From contig PLHW01000063.1 in assembly GCA_003139095.1 (NCBI GenBank), positions 57,988-121,987 of the forward strand: a stretch of 64,000 nt of DNA, given 5' to 3'. Source of the DNA: Acidobacteriaceae bacterium (lineage in GTDB: Bacteria > Acidobacteriota > Terriglobia > Terriglobales > Acidobacteriaceae). The notes under the pieces were generated by a model. The model did not search any database. It saw only the letters and a program-made list of their open reading frames with translations, and had not been told where the DNA came from. Below are positions 17,866 through 25,742 of the stretch, piece by piece (the first letter of the stretch is position 1; every line of letters begins with the position of its first letter). Both the position numbers and the translations under genes were made by a program.

Positions 17866-18110
17866 TGAATACTTTGCAGATTTCTCTATTTAGAATCAAT
17901 ACTTTGCAGAGAAGACAACTGCAAGAAACGCAAAACAGGCGGATTTCAGGTCCCTAACTACCATGCAATCAAGACTTTGCCTATAAGTCCCTATTCCTCA
18001 AGACTTTGGCAGGCACAAAATCGAAAAATTGCCGAAAATCGCACCTAACCATAACTAAGAAAAAGAGTTGCGATAACTAAGTTCAAGTCTATATTTTTGA
18101 ATACTTTGCG
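17866..18110 (+). repeat. Five copies of a T(G/C)AA(T/G)ACTTTG(C) motif
   Basis: Copies, by the start of ACTTTG: 17871 (TGAATACTTTGCAG), 17901 (TCAATACTTTGCAG), 17974 (TCAAGACTTTGC), 18003 (TCAAGACTTTGGCAG) and 18103 (TGAATACTTTGCG). All point the same way, with spacings of 30, 73, 29 and 100 bases. ATAACTAAG also occurs twice (near 18051 and 18072). Confidence 0.7.
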
Positions 18111-18151
18111 GTCCAACTTATTCTAAGTTTCTGATTCCATTAGACAGCGGC

Positions 18152-18179
18152 AGGGGGGTGGGGGAGGGGGGTACCCCCC
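18152..18179. repeat. G-rich tract ending in a G6-TA-C6 palindrome
   Basis: Three runs of five or six G separated by single bases are followed by TACCCCCC, so the last run forms a perfect GGGGGGTACCCCCC palindrome. It could form a hairpin, or a G-quadruplex if a fourth short G-run upstream joins. It lies 130 bases past the stop of the aminotransferase gene. Confidence 0.6.
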
Positions 18180-18308
18180 ACAAGAAATTCCAAAATGGAA
18201 GAATTCGAAACCACAAGGACGACTCTCTGCGTCGAGATCAAACCACGAACGACGACAGGCAAATGACGAACAAAGAACGACCAGCGACGAACGACCAACG
18301 ACGACCGC

Positions 18309-19646
18309 CTAATCCACCACGGCCTTATCCGTAATCTCCAGCCCGCGATCGATAATCGCAAACGCCTCGCGCAACTGCTCCTCGTTAATGCACAGCGGAG
18401 GATTCGTATAAAACGAGTTCCAGCGCACGATCGTATACAGTCCGTTCTCGCGGAAAAATTTCCCCAGCGCAGCCATCTCATCCGACGTGCCGTTGAACGG
18501 AGCCATCGGCTGCCGTGTCTTCTGGCTCCGCACCAGTTCCACAATTCCAAAAAGTCCAATCGATCGCACCGCGCCCACCGAGCGATGTTTTTTCTGCAAC
18601 TCCGCGCCCAGCGTCTTCATCACCGCGCCCATCTTCCGCGCGTTCTCGATCAAATTGTCTTCTTCATACACGCGAATCGTCGCCAGCGCCGTCGCGCAGC
18701 CCATCGGATGCGAGTTGTAAGTCAGCCCGCCAAAAAACACCTTGTCCTGAAAATGCTGCGCAATCGCATGACGCATTCCAACCGCGCCCAGCGCAATGTA
18801 ACTCGAAGTAAGTCCCTTCGCCATGCAGATAAGATCGGGAACAACCTTCCAATGATCGATGGCAAACCACTCTCCAGTGCGCCCAAAACCAGCCATCACT
18901 TCGTCGGCAATCATCAGAATCCCATACTTGTCGCACAGTTTCCGCACGCCCTCAATGTATCCATCGGGAGGAATCAGAATCCCATTCGTTCCCGTCACCG
19001 TCTCCAGAATAAACGCCGCAATCGTCTGCGGACCCTCCAGTTGTATCGTCTCCTCAATCATCGCCAGCGAATCTTCCGCCGAATCCCATCCGCGCTCAAT
19101 CCCGTGATACGGATCCATCACCCGCACCACGCCCGGAATCCCAGGCTCAGCGGCCCATCTCCGCGGATCGCCCGTAAGCGAGATCGCTCCCGCGGTCGCG
19201 CCATGATACGAACGATAGCGCGCGATGATCTTGTGCCGACCCGTAAAGAAGCGCGCCAGCTTGATCGCGTTTTCGGTCGCCTCGGCTCCGCCATTCGTAA
19301 AGAAGAACGTATCAATATCGCCCGGTGTGATTTCCGCCAGCTTCTGTCCCAGCCGCGCGCGCACCTCAGTCGCCATGAACGGATTCGCATAGCAGAGAGT
19401 CTCAGCCTGCTCCTTGATCGCCTGAATGACCCGCTCATCGCCGTGCCCAATGTTTACCGACATCAACTGGCTGTTGAAGTCGATGAAGCGTTTCCCTTCC
19501 GGCGTCCAGAAATAAATCCCCTTCGCCCGCGCCACCGGAATCGGATCGACCTTCGACTGCGCCGACCACTCATACAAGGTATGTTTCTTAGTCAAGTCGA
19601 CAATCTCTTTGCCCGTCATCGTCGGAGTGTCAGTCGCCGTCGTCAT
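18309..19646 (-). CDS. Class III aminotransferase (aspartate aminotransferase family)
   Basis: A 445-residue PLP enzyme of fold type I. The cofactor lysine is in LICMAKGLTSSYIALGA, the PLP-phosphate loop in FFFTNGGAEATENAIKLARF, and the Asp that contacts the ring in ILMIADEVMAGFGRTGEWF. The overall sequence is like omega-amino-acid:pyruvate or taurine/putrescine-type transaminases rather than ornithine aminotransferase. It is last in a minus-strand series with gabT, an aldehyde dehydrogenase, an APC permease and a further aminotransferase, so a diamine or omega-amino acid is the likely amino donor. Exact substrate not determinable by eye. Confidence 0.88.
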   Translation of the reverse strand: MTTATDTPTMTGKEIVDLTKKHTLYEWSAQSKVDPIPVARAKGIYFWTPEGKRFIDFNSQLMSVNIGHGDERVIQAIKEQAETLCYANPFMATEVRARLGQKLAEITPGDIDTFFFTNGGAEATENAIKLARFFTGRHKIIARYRSYHGATAGAISLTGDPRRWAAEPGIPGVVRVMDPYHGIERGWDSAEDSLAMIEETIQLEGPQTIAAFILETVTGTNGILIPPDGYIEGVRKLCDKYGILMIADEVMAGFGRTGEWFAIDHWKVVPDLICMAKGLTSSYIALGAVGMRHAIAQHFQDKVFFGGLTYNSHPMGCATALATIRVYEEDNLIENARKMGAVMKTLGAELQKKHRSVGAVRSIGLFGIVELVRSQKTRQPMAPFNGTSDEMAALGKFFRENGLYTIVRWNSFYTNPPLCINEEQLREAFAIIDRGLEITDKAVVD

Positions 19647-19681
19647 TTAATCCTCACTTTCAATCTAGCCAATCCTTACAA

Positions 19682-21037
19682 CTACGCGGTCAGCGCAGGC
19701 TTCCTCTGCGTCACATGCGCGAGCGCCGCTTCCATGACATCCATCGCTTCATCCATCTGCGCGTCCGTCACCACCAGCGGCATTAGCAGTCGTATCACAT
19801 TGCTATACGAACCCGCTGTGATCAGCACCAGCCCATGCTCATAGCAATATTGTGCCACCTGCTTCGTCTCTTCGTCTGCCGGTTCGCGCGTCGCCTTCCG
19901 CCGCACCAGTTCCAGCGCCTGCATCGCACCCAAACCGCGAACCTCGCCCACCAGTTCCCATTGCGCCTGCCATTTCGCGGCCCGCCTCCGAAAGCGTTCG
20001 CCCAGCGCGTTCGCCCGCGCGCAAAGGTTCTCCTTCTCGATCGTCTCCAGCACTGCCAGCGCGGCTTCGCACGCCGCCGGGTTTCCACCAAACGTTCCCC
20101 CCAGTTGCCCCGATCCCGCAACGTCCATAATGTCTGCGCGCCCCGTCACCGCTCCCATCGGCAATCCGCCAGTCAGCGACTTCGCCGTTGTCACCATATC
20201 CGGATCGAGCTCCAGCCGCTCGGACGCAAACATCGCTCCCGTGCGCGCGAAACCCGTCTGCACCTCGTCGGCAATCACCAGGATTCCATGCTTCCGGCAA
20301 ATCTCGGTGAGCGTCGGATAAAACTCCGCCGGCGGCGTAACAAATCCGCCTTCCCCCAAGATCGGCTCGACGATCACCGCCGCAACCGATTCCGCCGCAA
20401 CCACGCGCTTGAACGTATCTTCTATATGCTTCGCGCAAAACACCTCGCACGCCGGATACTTCAGCGAATACGAACACCGATAGCAATACGCATACGGAAT
20501 CCGGTACACCTCCGCCGGAAACGGCTCGAACCCCGCCTTGTACGGATGCGTCTTGCTCGTCATCGCCATCGCCATGTACGTACGTCCGTGGAACGCATCT
20601 TCGAACGCGATGATCGCGGGCCGACGCGTATACGCGCGCGCAATCTTCACCGCATTCTCCGTCGCCTCCGCGCCCGTATTCACCAGCAGAGTCTTCTTCG
20701 TACCCTTGCCCGGCGCAATCGCATTCAGCTTCTCGCACACCGCAACGTAACTCTCGTAAGGCAGCACGTTGAAGCTGGTGTGCAGAAATCGATCCAGTTG
20801 CCGCCGCACCGCATCGATCACCGCCGGCGCGCGATGCCCGGTATTCACGCAACCAATCCCGCCCGCGAAGTCAATCATCCGGTTGCCGTCCACGTCCTCA
20901 ATGACCGCGCCCTCGGCCTTCGCGACGAAAATAGGAGTAGCGTGAAAAGCCGCGCGCACGACCGCAGCATCACGCCGCTTCATCAGCGCCAGCGACCGCG
21001 GCCCCGGAACAGAAGTGCGAAGTTGAATCGTAGACAT
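19682..21037 (-). CDS. gabT: 4-aminobutyrate aminotransferase
   Basis: GabT moves the amino group of GABA to 2-oxoglutarate, giving succinate semialdehyde. The 451-residue protein has the class III features: LLVNTGAEATENAVKIARAYT, the FHGRTY loop, VIVEPILGEGGF, ILVIADEVQTGFARTGAMF and the PLP lysine in TTAKSLTGGLPMGAVTG, close to GabT over its whole length. It sits between the other aminotransferase (gap 35 bases) and the aldehyde dehydrogenase (gap 127 bases, filled with stuttering repeats). With these it forms the end of a putrescine-to-succinate route. Confidence 0.92.
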   Translation of the reverse strand: MSTIQLRTSVPGPRSLALMKRRDAAVVRAAFHATPIFVAKAEGAVIEDVDGNRMIDFAGGIGCVNTGHRAPAVIDAVRRQLDRFLHTSFNVLPYESYVAVCEKLNAIAPGKGTKKTLLVNTGAEATENAVKIARAYTRRPAIIAFEDAFHGRTYMAMAMTSKTHPYKAGFEPFPAEVYRIPYAYCYRCSYSLKYPACEVFCAKHIEDTFKRVVAAESVAAVIVEPILGEGGFVTPPAEFYPTLTEICRKHGILVIADEVQTGFARTGAMFASERLELDPDMVTTAKSLTGGLPMGAVTGRADIMDVAGSGQLGGTFGGNPAACEAALAVLETIEKENLCARANALGERFRRRAAKWQAQWELVGEVRGLGAMQALELVRRKATREPADEETKQVAQYCYEHGLVLITAGSYSNVIRLLMPLVVTDAQMDEAMDVMEAALAHVTQRKPALTA

Positions 21038-21040
21038 ACT

Positions 21041-21164
21041 CTAAGTCTCAATTCTGGGTTTCTCAGTCTTCAGTCGTCGGTCGTCAGGTCTCAGAATCGG
21101 ATCAATCTCAACCGCGCCAAGGTTGCTTCACTGGCAACTGGCTGCTGGCAACCGGCAACCGCCC
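21041..21164. repeat. Spacer of stuttering short words
   Basis: The gap between gabT and the aldehyde dehydrogenase gene is made of near-repeats: first TCAGTC/GTCGTC/GGTCTCAG words, then CTGGCAAC/CTGGCTGCTGGCAACCGGC words. No open frame or terminator is evident. Confidence 0.5.
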
Positions 21165-22646
21165 TCAGTACCACCCAATCGGCGCCTCATTCAAGTTGAT
21201 ATACACCTGCTTTGTCTCCAGATACTCCTCGATCCCCCACGGCCCAAGTTCGCGCCCAAATCCCGACTGCTTGTAGCCTCCCCACGGCGCTTCAACATAT
21301 GTCGGCTGCATGTGGTTCACCCACACAATGCCGGCGCGCAGCGACTTCACCGTGCGCATCGCTTTAAAAATGTCGCGCGTCCACACTGCCGCCGCCAGCC
21401 CATACGGCGAATCGTTCGCAATCTTTAGCGCGTCTTTCTCGTCGTCAAACGGAATCACCGCCGCTACCGGCCCAAAGATCTCCTCCCGCGCAATCCGCGC
21501 GCTGTTGTCCACATCATAAAAAATCGTCGGTTGCACGTAGTATCCCTTCGCGAACTTCTCCGCGCGCCCGCCGCCCGACGCCACCTTCGCTTCCTTCTTC
21601 CCAATGTCGAGATACCCGAGCACCCGCTCATACTGCTCTTTGCTCACCAGCGCGCCCATCTTCGTCTCGCGATCCAGCGGCGGTCCCAGCTTGATCTTCT
21701 TCGCCTTCTCCGTCATCGCCTCGACAAATTTTTTGTAAATCGAATTCTGTACCAGAATCCGGCTGCCTGCCGAGCACACCTCGCCCTGATTGATGAACAC
21801 GCCAAAGAGCGCGCCATCGATCGCCGCTTCAAAATCTGCGTCCGCAAAAAAGATGTTCGGCGACTTCCCCCCCAACTCGAGCGTCACCCGCTTCACCGTG
21901 TCCGCTGCCTCTTTCACAATGATCTTGCCCACCGCAGCCGATCCCGTAAATGCAATCTTGTCTACGTCTGGATGCTTCACCAGCGGCGAGCCACAACTTT
22001 CGCCAAAGCCCGTGATCACGTTCACCACGCCCTTCGGCAGTCCCACTTCGTCAAACCACTTCGCCATTTCCAGCGCCGTCAGCGGAGTCTGCTCCGCCGG
22101 CTTCAACACGCACGTGCAGCCGGCAGCCAGCGCCGGCGCCAGTTTCCACGCGCCCATCAGCAGCGGATAATTCCACGGAATAATCTGTCCCGCCACTCCG
22201 ACCGGTTCTTTCAGCGACAAACTCATCGCGTTGTCGGGCACGGGATTCACGTAGCCCACAACTTTCGTCGCCAGCCCGCCGTAGTATTCAAAACAGGTCG
22301 CCACATCGTTGATGTCGAACTCGGCCTCGACAATCGGCTTGCCCGTGTTGCGGCATTCAAGTTCCGCCAGCAAAGCCACATTCTGCCGAACTTTCTCCGC
22401 CAGCCGAAACAGCACGCGCCCGCGCTCCTGCGCCGTCGACGTCCCCCACGGTCCCTCGTCAAACGCCGCTCGCGCCGCCGCCACTGCGCGGTTCACGTCC
22501 TCCGCATTCGCATCCGGTACTTGCGCAATCACCTCTTCGGTCGAGGGATCGTACACAGGAAATGTCTTGTTCGTCTTGCTCCGAACCCATTCCCCATCGA
22601 TGAACATTTGGTAGGTTTTGATTTCCGCTTGCACTCCGCTTGGCAT
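21165..22646 (-). CDS. NAD-dependent aldehyde dehydrogenase (betaine/4-aminobutyraldehyde type)
   Basis: A 493-residue aldehyde dehydrogenase. Active-site residues are present at the expected places: Asn159 (IIPWNYP), Lys182 (LKPAEQTPL), Glu257 (VTLELGGKSP) and the nucleophile Cys291 (NQGEVCSAGSRI). Sequence and length fit betaine-aldehyde or gamma-aminobutyraldehyde dehydrogenases. In this setting oxidation of 4-aminobutanal to GABA, which GabT would then use, is the most natural role; oxidation of succinate semialdehyde or 3-aminopropanal is also possible. It lies between the APC permease and gabT on the same strand. Confidence 0.9.
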   Translation of the reverse strand: MPSGVQAEIKTYQMFIDGEWVRSKTNKTFPVYDPSTEEVIAQVPDANAEDVNRAVAAARAAFDEGPWGTSTAQERGRVLFRLAEKVRQNVALLAELECRNTGKPIVEAEFDINDVATCFEYYGGLATKVVGYVNPVPDNAMSLSLKEPVGVAGQIIPWNYPLLMGAWKLAPALAAGCTCVLKPAEQTPLTALEMAKWFDEVGLPKGVVNVITGFGESCGSPLVKHPDVDKIAFTGSAAVGKIIVKEAADTVKRVTLELGGKSPNIFFADADFEAAIDGALFGVFINQGEVCSAGSRILVQNSIYKKFVEAMTEKAKKIKLGPPLDRETKMGALVSKEQYERVLGYLDIGKKEAKVASGGGRAEKFAKGYYVQPTIFYDVDNSARIAREEIFGPVAAVIPFDDEKDALKIANDSPYGLAAAVWTRDIFKAMRTVKSLRAGIVWVNHMQPTYVEAPWGGYKQSGFGRELGPWGIEEYLETKQVYINLNEAPIGWY

Positions 22647-22703
22647 TTACGCCTCCCGCTCCATTCCGTCCGGAATAATCCCGCATGAATAATCCAACCG
22701 CCC

Positions 22704-24131
22704 CTACGCTTTCGCCACAGCTGCCGCCGCCGCTGCATCCGGCTTTAGCCTGCCGTACACAAAAAAGAAAAACGCCGCCAGCACCAGAAAAAATGCCGTG
22801 AACCCAAACATCTTCGCCTCATACTTCCACACCGACGTGATCTGCTTCGCCGGAAAAAACGCCAGCCCGATCCCCAGCGCCGTAGTCAGAAAGCCGCATG
22901 CCCCCGCGAAAATCAGCGTCCCGCGCCCGTAACGTCCGCCCTCCACATCCCGCCGTATCGCAAATCTCAAGAGCGCCGCGAACACGTAGAGAAACGGCAC
23001 CAGTTGCAACACCACCGCCAGCGACAGCATCGTCTGAAACGCTTCCTGCACCCCGCCCGACGCGTAAAAATTAATTACGATCAGCACCAGCGACACGATC
23101 GCCTGCACAATCAGCGCCGCATACGGCGTCGCATATTTCGGATGCACGCGCCCCAGCCACGACGGCATATACGAATCGAGCCCCGCCACAAACGGAATAC
23201 GTGCCGATCCGCCCATCCACGCCGAACCAATTCCCGCAATCGACATGCTCAGCATCACCGCAAACGGCGTGATAATCCACGCCACGCCCACTCGGCTCGC
23301 CATGTGGCTTACGGCCTGCACAATTCCTTGCAGCACGCTGATGTCGTTCTTGCCAATCGCCAGCAGCAGTGTCAGCGTCGCGCCGATATAAAGCGCGCCC
23401 GAAATCACTCCGCCCCACGCCACCGCCGGCGGCAGCGTCTTCTGTGGATCTTTAATCTCGTCGCCCATCACCGACGCCAATTCCAGCCCAACCAGTCCAA
23501 AGCAAATCACGCCAAACGAATTCAATACAAACCGTGGATCGGCCGGAACACGAAAATCCGCCGCCGTCACCGTCGTGCCAAACCGCAACCACACCGTCAC
23601 TCCCAGCCCAATCAATACCGCCGCCGCCACGAACGTTCCAATCGCGCCCGCGTTGTTGAGCCACTTCCCCACGCCCAGTCCCACAATGTTCAGCACCGTG
23701 AGTAGCCCGAGCAGCGCCACCGACGCCAGCATCGCGAACGTCTTGTTATCGGCCAGCGCCGTATGCCCCGGCCCCATCGCAAACACCGACACGCCGACAA
23801 AGTACAGCATCACCGTCGGCACATACAGCATGTTGTTCGTCCAGTAACACCAGCCGGAAAGGAATCCGTGGAAGTCGCCGAACACCTCTTTCGCCCAAAG
23901 GTAAACGCCGCCTTCGCCCGGATAGCGGTGCGCCAGTTCGATCACCGCGATCCCCTGCGGCCAGAAAAACAGCAGCAGCGAAATCAGCCACAGCCACACC
24001 GTCACGCCGCCGTTCGCCGCGATCGACGGCACCACATTCAGATTGAAAACCGCCACCACAAACAGCAGCACCAGGTCGAAGCGTCCAAGAACCCGCTTGA
24101 GGTGCGGCTGATTGTCAGGTGATTGATTCAT
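22704..24131 (-). CDS. APC-superfamily amino acid/polyamine permease
   Basis: About 475 residues with roughly 12 transmembrane segments and the APC signature near the start: RFDLVLLFVVAVFNLNVVPSIAANGG in TM1 and ELAHRYPGEGGVYLWAKEVFG between TM2 and TM3. It probably imports an amino acid, GABA or a diamine across the inner membrane by proton symport or antiport. The frame is open 13 codons further, but that segment comes from a repeat; ATG 24131 (MNQSPDNQ) is the better start. It is placed between the GSAM-like aminotransferase and the aldehyde dehydrogenase. Confidence 0.88.
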   Translation of the reverse strand: MNQSPDNQPHLKRVLGRFDLVLLFVVAVFNLNVVPSIAANGGVTVWLWLISLLLFFWPQGIAVIELAHRYPGEGGVYLWAKEVFGDFHGFLSGWCYWTNNMLYVPTVMLYFVGVSVFAMGPGHTALADNKTFAMLASVALLGLLTVLNIVGLGVGKWLNNAGAIGTFVAAAVLIGLGVTVWLRFGTTVTAADFRVPADPRFVLNSFGVICFGLVGLELASVMGDEIKDPQKTLPPAVAWGGVISGALYIGATLTLLLAIGKNDISVLQGIVQAVSHMASRVGVAWIITPFAVMLSMSIAGIGSAWMGGSARIPFVAGLDSYMPSWLGRVHPKYATPYAALIVQAIVSLVLIVINFYASGGVQEAFQTMLSLAVVLQLVPFLYVFAALLRFAIRRDVEGGRYGRGTLIFAGACGFLTTALGIGLAFFPAKQITSVWKYEAKMFGFTAFFLVLAAFFFFVYGRLKPDAAAAAAVAKA

Positions 24132-24235
24132 CGGGCCATTGTGTATCGGGTCATCGGTACATCGGGCCATCGGGTCATCGAAAACTGAACTCGCGTGAAT
24201 TGAGATGACCCGATGGTCAGATGATCCGTTCAGAT
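24128..24235. repeat. Spacer of repeated CATCGGG words
   Basis: Between two minus-strand genes, the word ATCGGG(T/C)CAT recurs five times within 50 bases and then appears inverted (GATGACCCGAT, GATGATCC). It spans the poorly defined start of the permease gene. Confidence 0.6.
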
Positions 24236-24236
24236 G

Positions 24237-25628
24237 TTAGTGCGCTGCCACCGCTCCCATCCGCTCGTGCTGCGCCGTCGCCAGCGAATCCGCAATATCC
24301 GCAAACGCCGCCAGATGCTGATCGATGTCGGCCTCCGTGTGCTGCACGGATATCGTCCACTGCTCGTCCCACCAGTACGGTTGCGGCATCACGCCACGGT
24401 TCACCATGCCGAACCAGTAATGCCGCCACAGGTCCACGTCAATCGCCAGCCAGTCGCGATAGTTTTTAATCTCCGCCGGATACAGCATCAGCGCGCCATT
24501 CACGCCCGCGCTCGCCACGTATGCCTGCAGCCCGCTCTTGGCAACAATCTTCCGGTAGCCCTCGGTCAGCTTCGCGCTCAGCTTGTCAGTGTGCGCATAA
24601 TTCGCCCGCGTCAACACCTCGCGAAACATCGCCAGTCCCGCCGCCATCGAAACCGGATTTGTGTTATACGTCCCGCCGTGAAACACCTTATGATCCGAGA
24701 TCAGCTGCATCACCCGCTTGTGCGTCCCAAACGCCGCCAGCGGAAATCCGCCGCCAATCGACTTCGCCAGGCAAATCATGTCCGGCGTCACGCCAAAATA
24801 TTCTGACGCGCCCGCCCATCCTAGCTTCGCTCCCGTCTTCACTTCGTCAAAAATCAGCAGCGCGCCGTTCTTATCGCACAGCTCCCGTAGCCCTTCCAGA
24901 AATCCTTTCTGCGGCAAGCAGAGCCCGACATTCATCATGATCGGCTCCAGAATGATGGCCGCAATCTCGTCCGGATTTTCCCGAAACCGCCGCTCCACCG
25001 TCTCCAGATCGTTAAACGTCGCGATCTGCACATTGGCAATGCTCGCTTTCGGAACGCCCATCCCGCCTGAAACCGCCTTCGGATTTTTAATGTCTCCAAA
25101 GTCGTCCCCCGGCGGATGCGGCTTCACGCTTACCAGCGCCGCATCGTGCAGCCCGTGGTAGCCGCCCTCAAACTTGATGATCTTGTCGCGCCCCGTCGCC
25201 GCCCGCGCCAGCCGCACGCAATGCATCGTCACTTCCGTACCGCTATTGCCAAACCGGCACATCTCCACCGGAAACCGCGTACAAATCTCCTCCGCCAGTT
25301 CCCACTCCATGTTGTGCGGCATGCCAAACATCGTGCCCGTCGACAGCCGCTTCTCCACCGCGCTCATCACCGCTGGATGGCAATGCCCCGCCATCACCGC
25401 GCCAAAGCACAAATTGTGGTCGATATATTCGTTCCCATCCAGATCGCGAAACTTTCCGCCCTTCCCTTCCTGCACAAAAATCGGATACGGATCGTACGCG
25501 CGGTAATTGCTGGCCACTCCTAGCGGTATGCGTTTCAAGTTTTTCTTGTGGGCTTCGGCGGACTTAGGCGTGCGGCGCTCGAATGTTTCGAGCTCCTTAT
25601 CGAGTGCGGGATACATTGTGATCTCCAA
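24237..25628 (-). CDS. Glutamate-1-semialdehyde-aminomutase-like class III aminotransferase
   Basis: A 463-residue PLP enzyme most like the GSAM (HemL) branch: NEYIDHNLCFGAVMAGHCHPAV, CRFGNSGTEVTMHCVRLARAATGRDKIIKFEGGYHG, LLIFDEVKTG, the PLP lysine in ICLAKSIGGGFPLAAFG, and FHGGTYNTNPVSMAAG. It is longer than authentic HemL (about 430 aa) and sits in a catabolic cluster rather than with heme genes, so an aminotransferase role on an amine or amino acid is more likely. It precedes the permease gene and follows the TonB receptor gene on the same strand. Confidence 0.87.
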   Translation of the reverse strand: MEITMYPALDKELETFERRTPKSAEAHKKNLKRIPLGVASNYRAYDPYPIFVQEGKGGKFRDLDGNEYIDHNLCFGAVMAGHCHPAVMSAVEKRLSTGTMFGMPHNMEWELAEEICTRFPVEMCRFGNSGTEVTMHCVRLARAATGRDKIIKFEGGYHGLHDAALVSVKPHPPGDDFGDIKNPKAVSGGMGVPKASIANVQIATFNDLETVERRFRENPDEIAAIILEPIMMNVGLCLPQKGFLEGLRELCDKNGALLIFDEVKTGAKLGWAGASEYFGVTPDMICLAKSIGGGFPLAAFGTHKRVMQLISDHKVFHGGTYNTNPVSMAAGLAMFREVLTRANYAHTDKLSAKLTEGYRKIVAKSGLQAYVASAGVNGALMLYPAEIKNYRDWLAIDVDLWRHYWFGMVNRGVMPQPYWWDEQWTISVQHTEADIDQHLAAFADIADSLATAQHERMGAVAAH

Positions 25629-25742
25629 AATTGCTCAGGCCGGAGTCCTCGCCCTCAGCGCGCCTTCTGAGCCCGCTGGAGTCGCAGATCAGCCATTAGA
25701 TTGGGCCGGACGGCTCGCACCGCCCGCTTTCGTTTCGAAAAC

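Larger units (their letters stand above)
17386..18308. other. 920-base gene-free region, AT-rich in its centre
   Basis: No credible gene is visible. The left 250 bases include the leader of the S74 gene. From about 17640 to 18130 the composition drops well below that of the neighbouring genes and carries five copies of an ACTTTG-centred motif. A G-rich palindrome (18152-18179) and a stuttering tract of GACGAAC/ACGACC words (about 18228-18306) complete it before the aminotransferase stop codon. Confidence 0.6.

Noticed and set aside
17866..18110. ACTTTGC motifs as sigma-54 promoters
   Set aside because: The TTGC part resembles a -12 box, but no GG-containing -24 box stands at the right distance in any copy.
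19835..21199. 454-codon plus-strand frame opposite gabT
   Set aside because: Arg/His/Leu-rich shadow of the gabT gene, whose PLP motifs are intact on the minus strand.
24132..24170. Upstream extension of the APC permease by 13 codons
   Set aside because: The extra residues come from the ATCGGG repeat tract and do not belong to the family's N-terminus.
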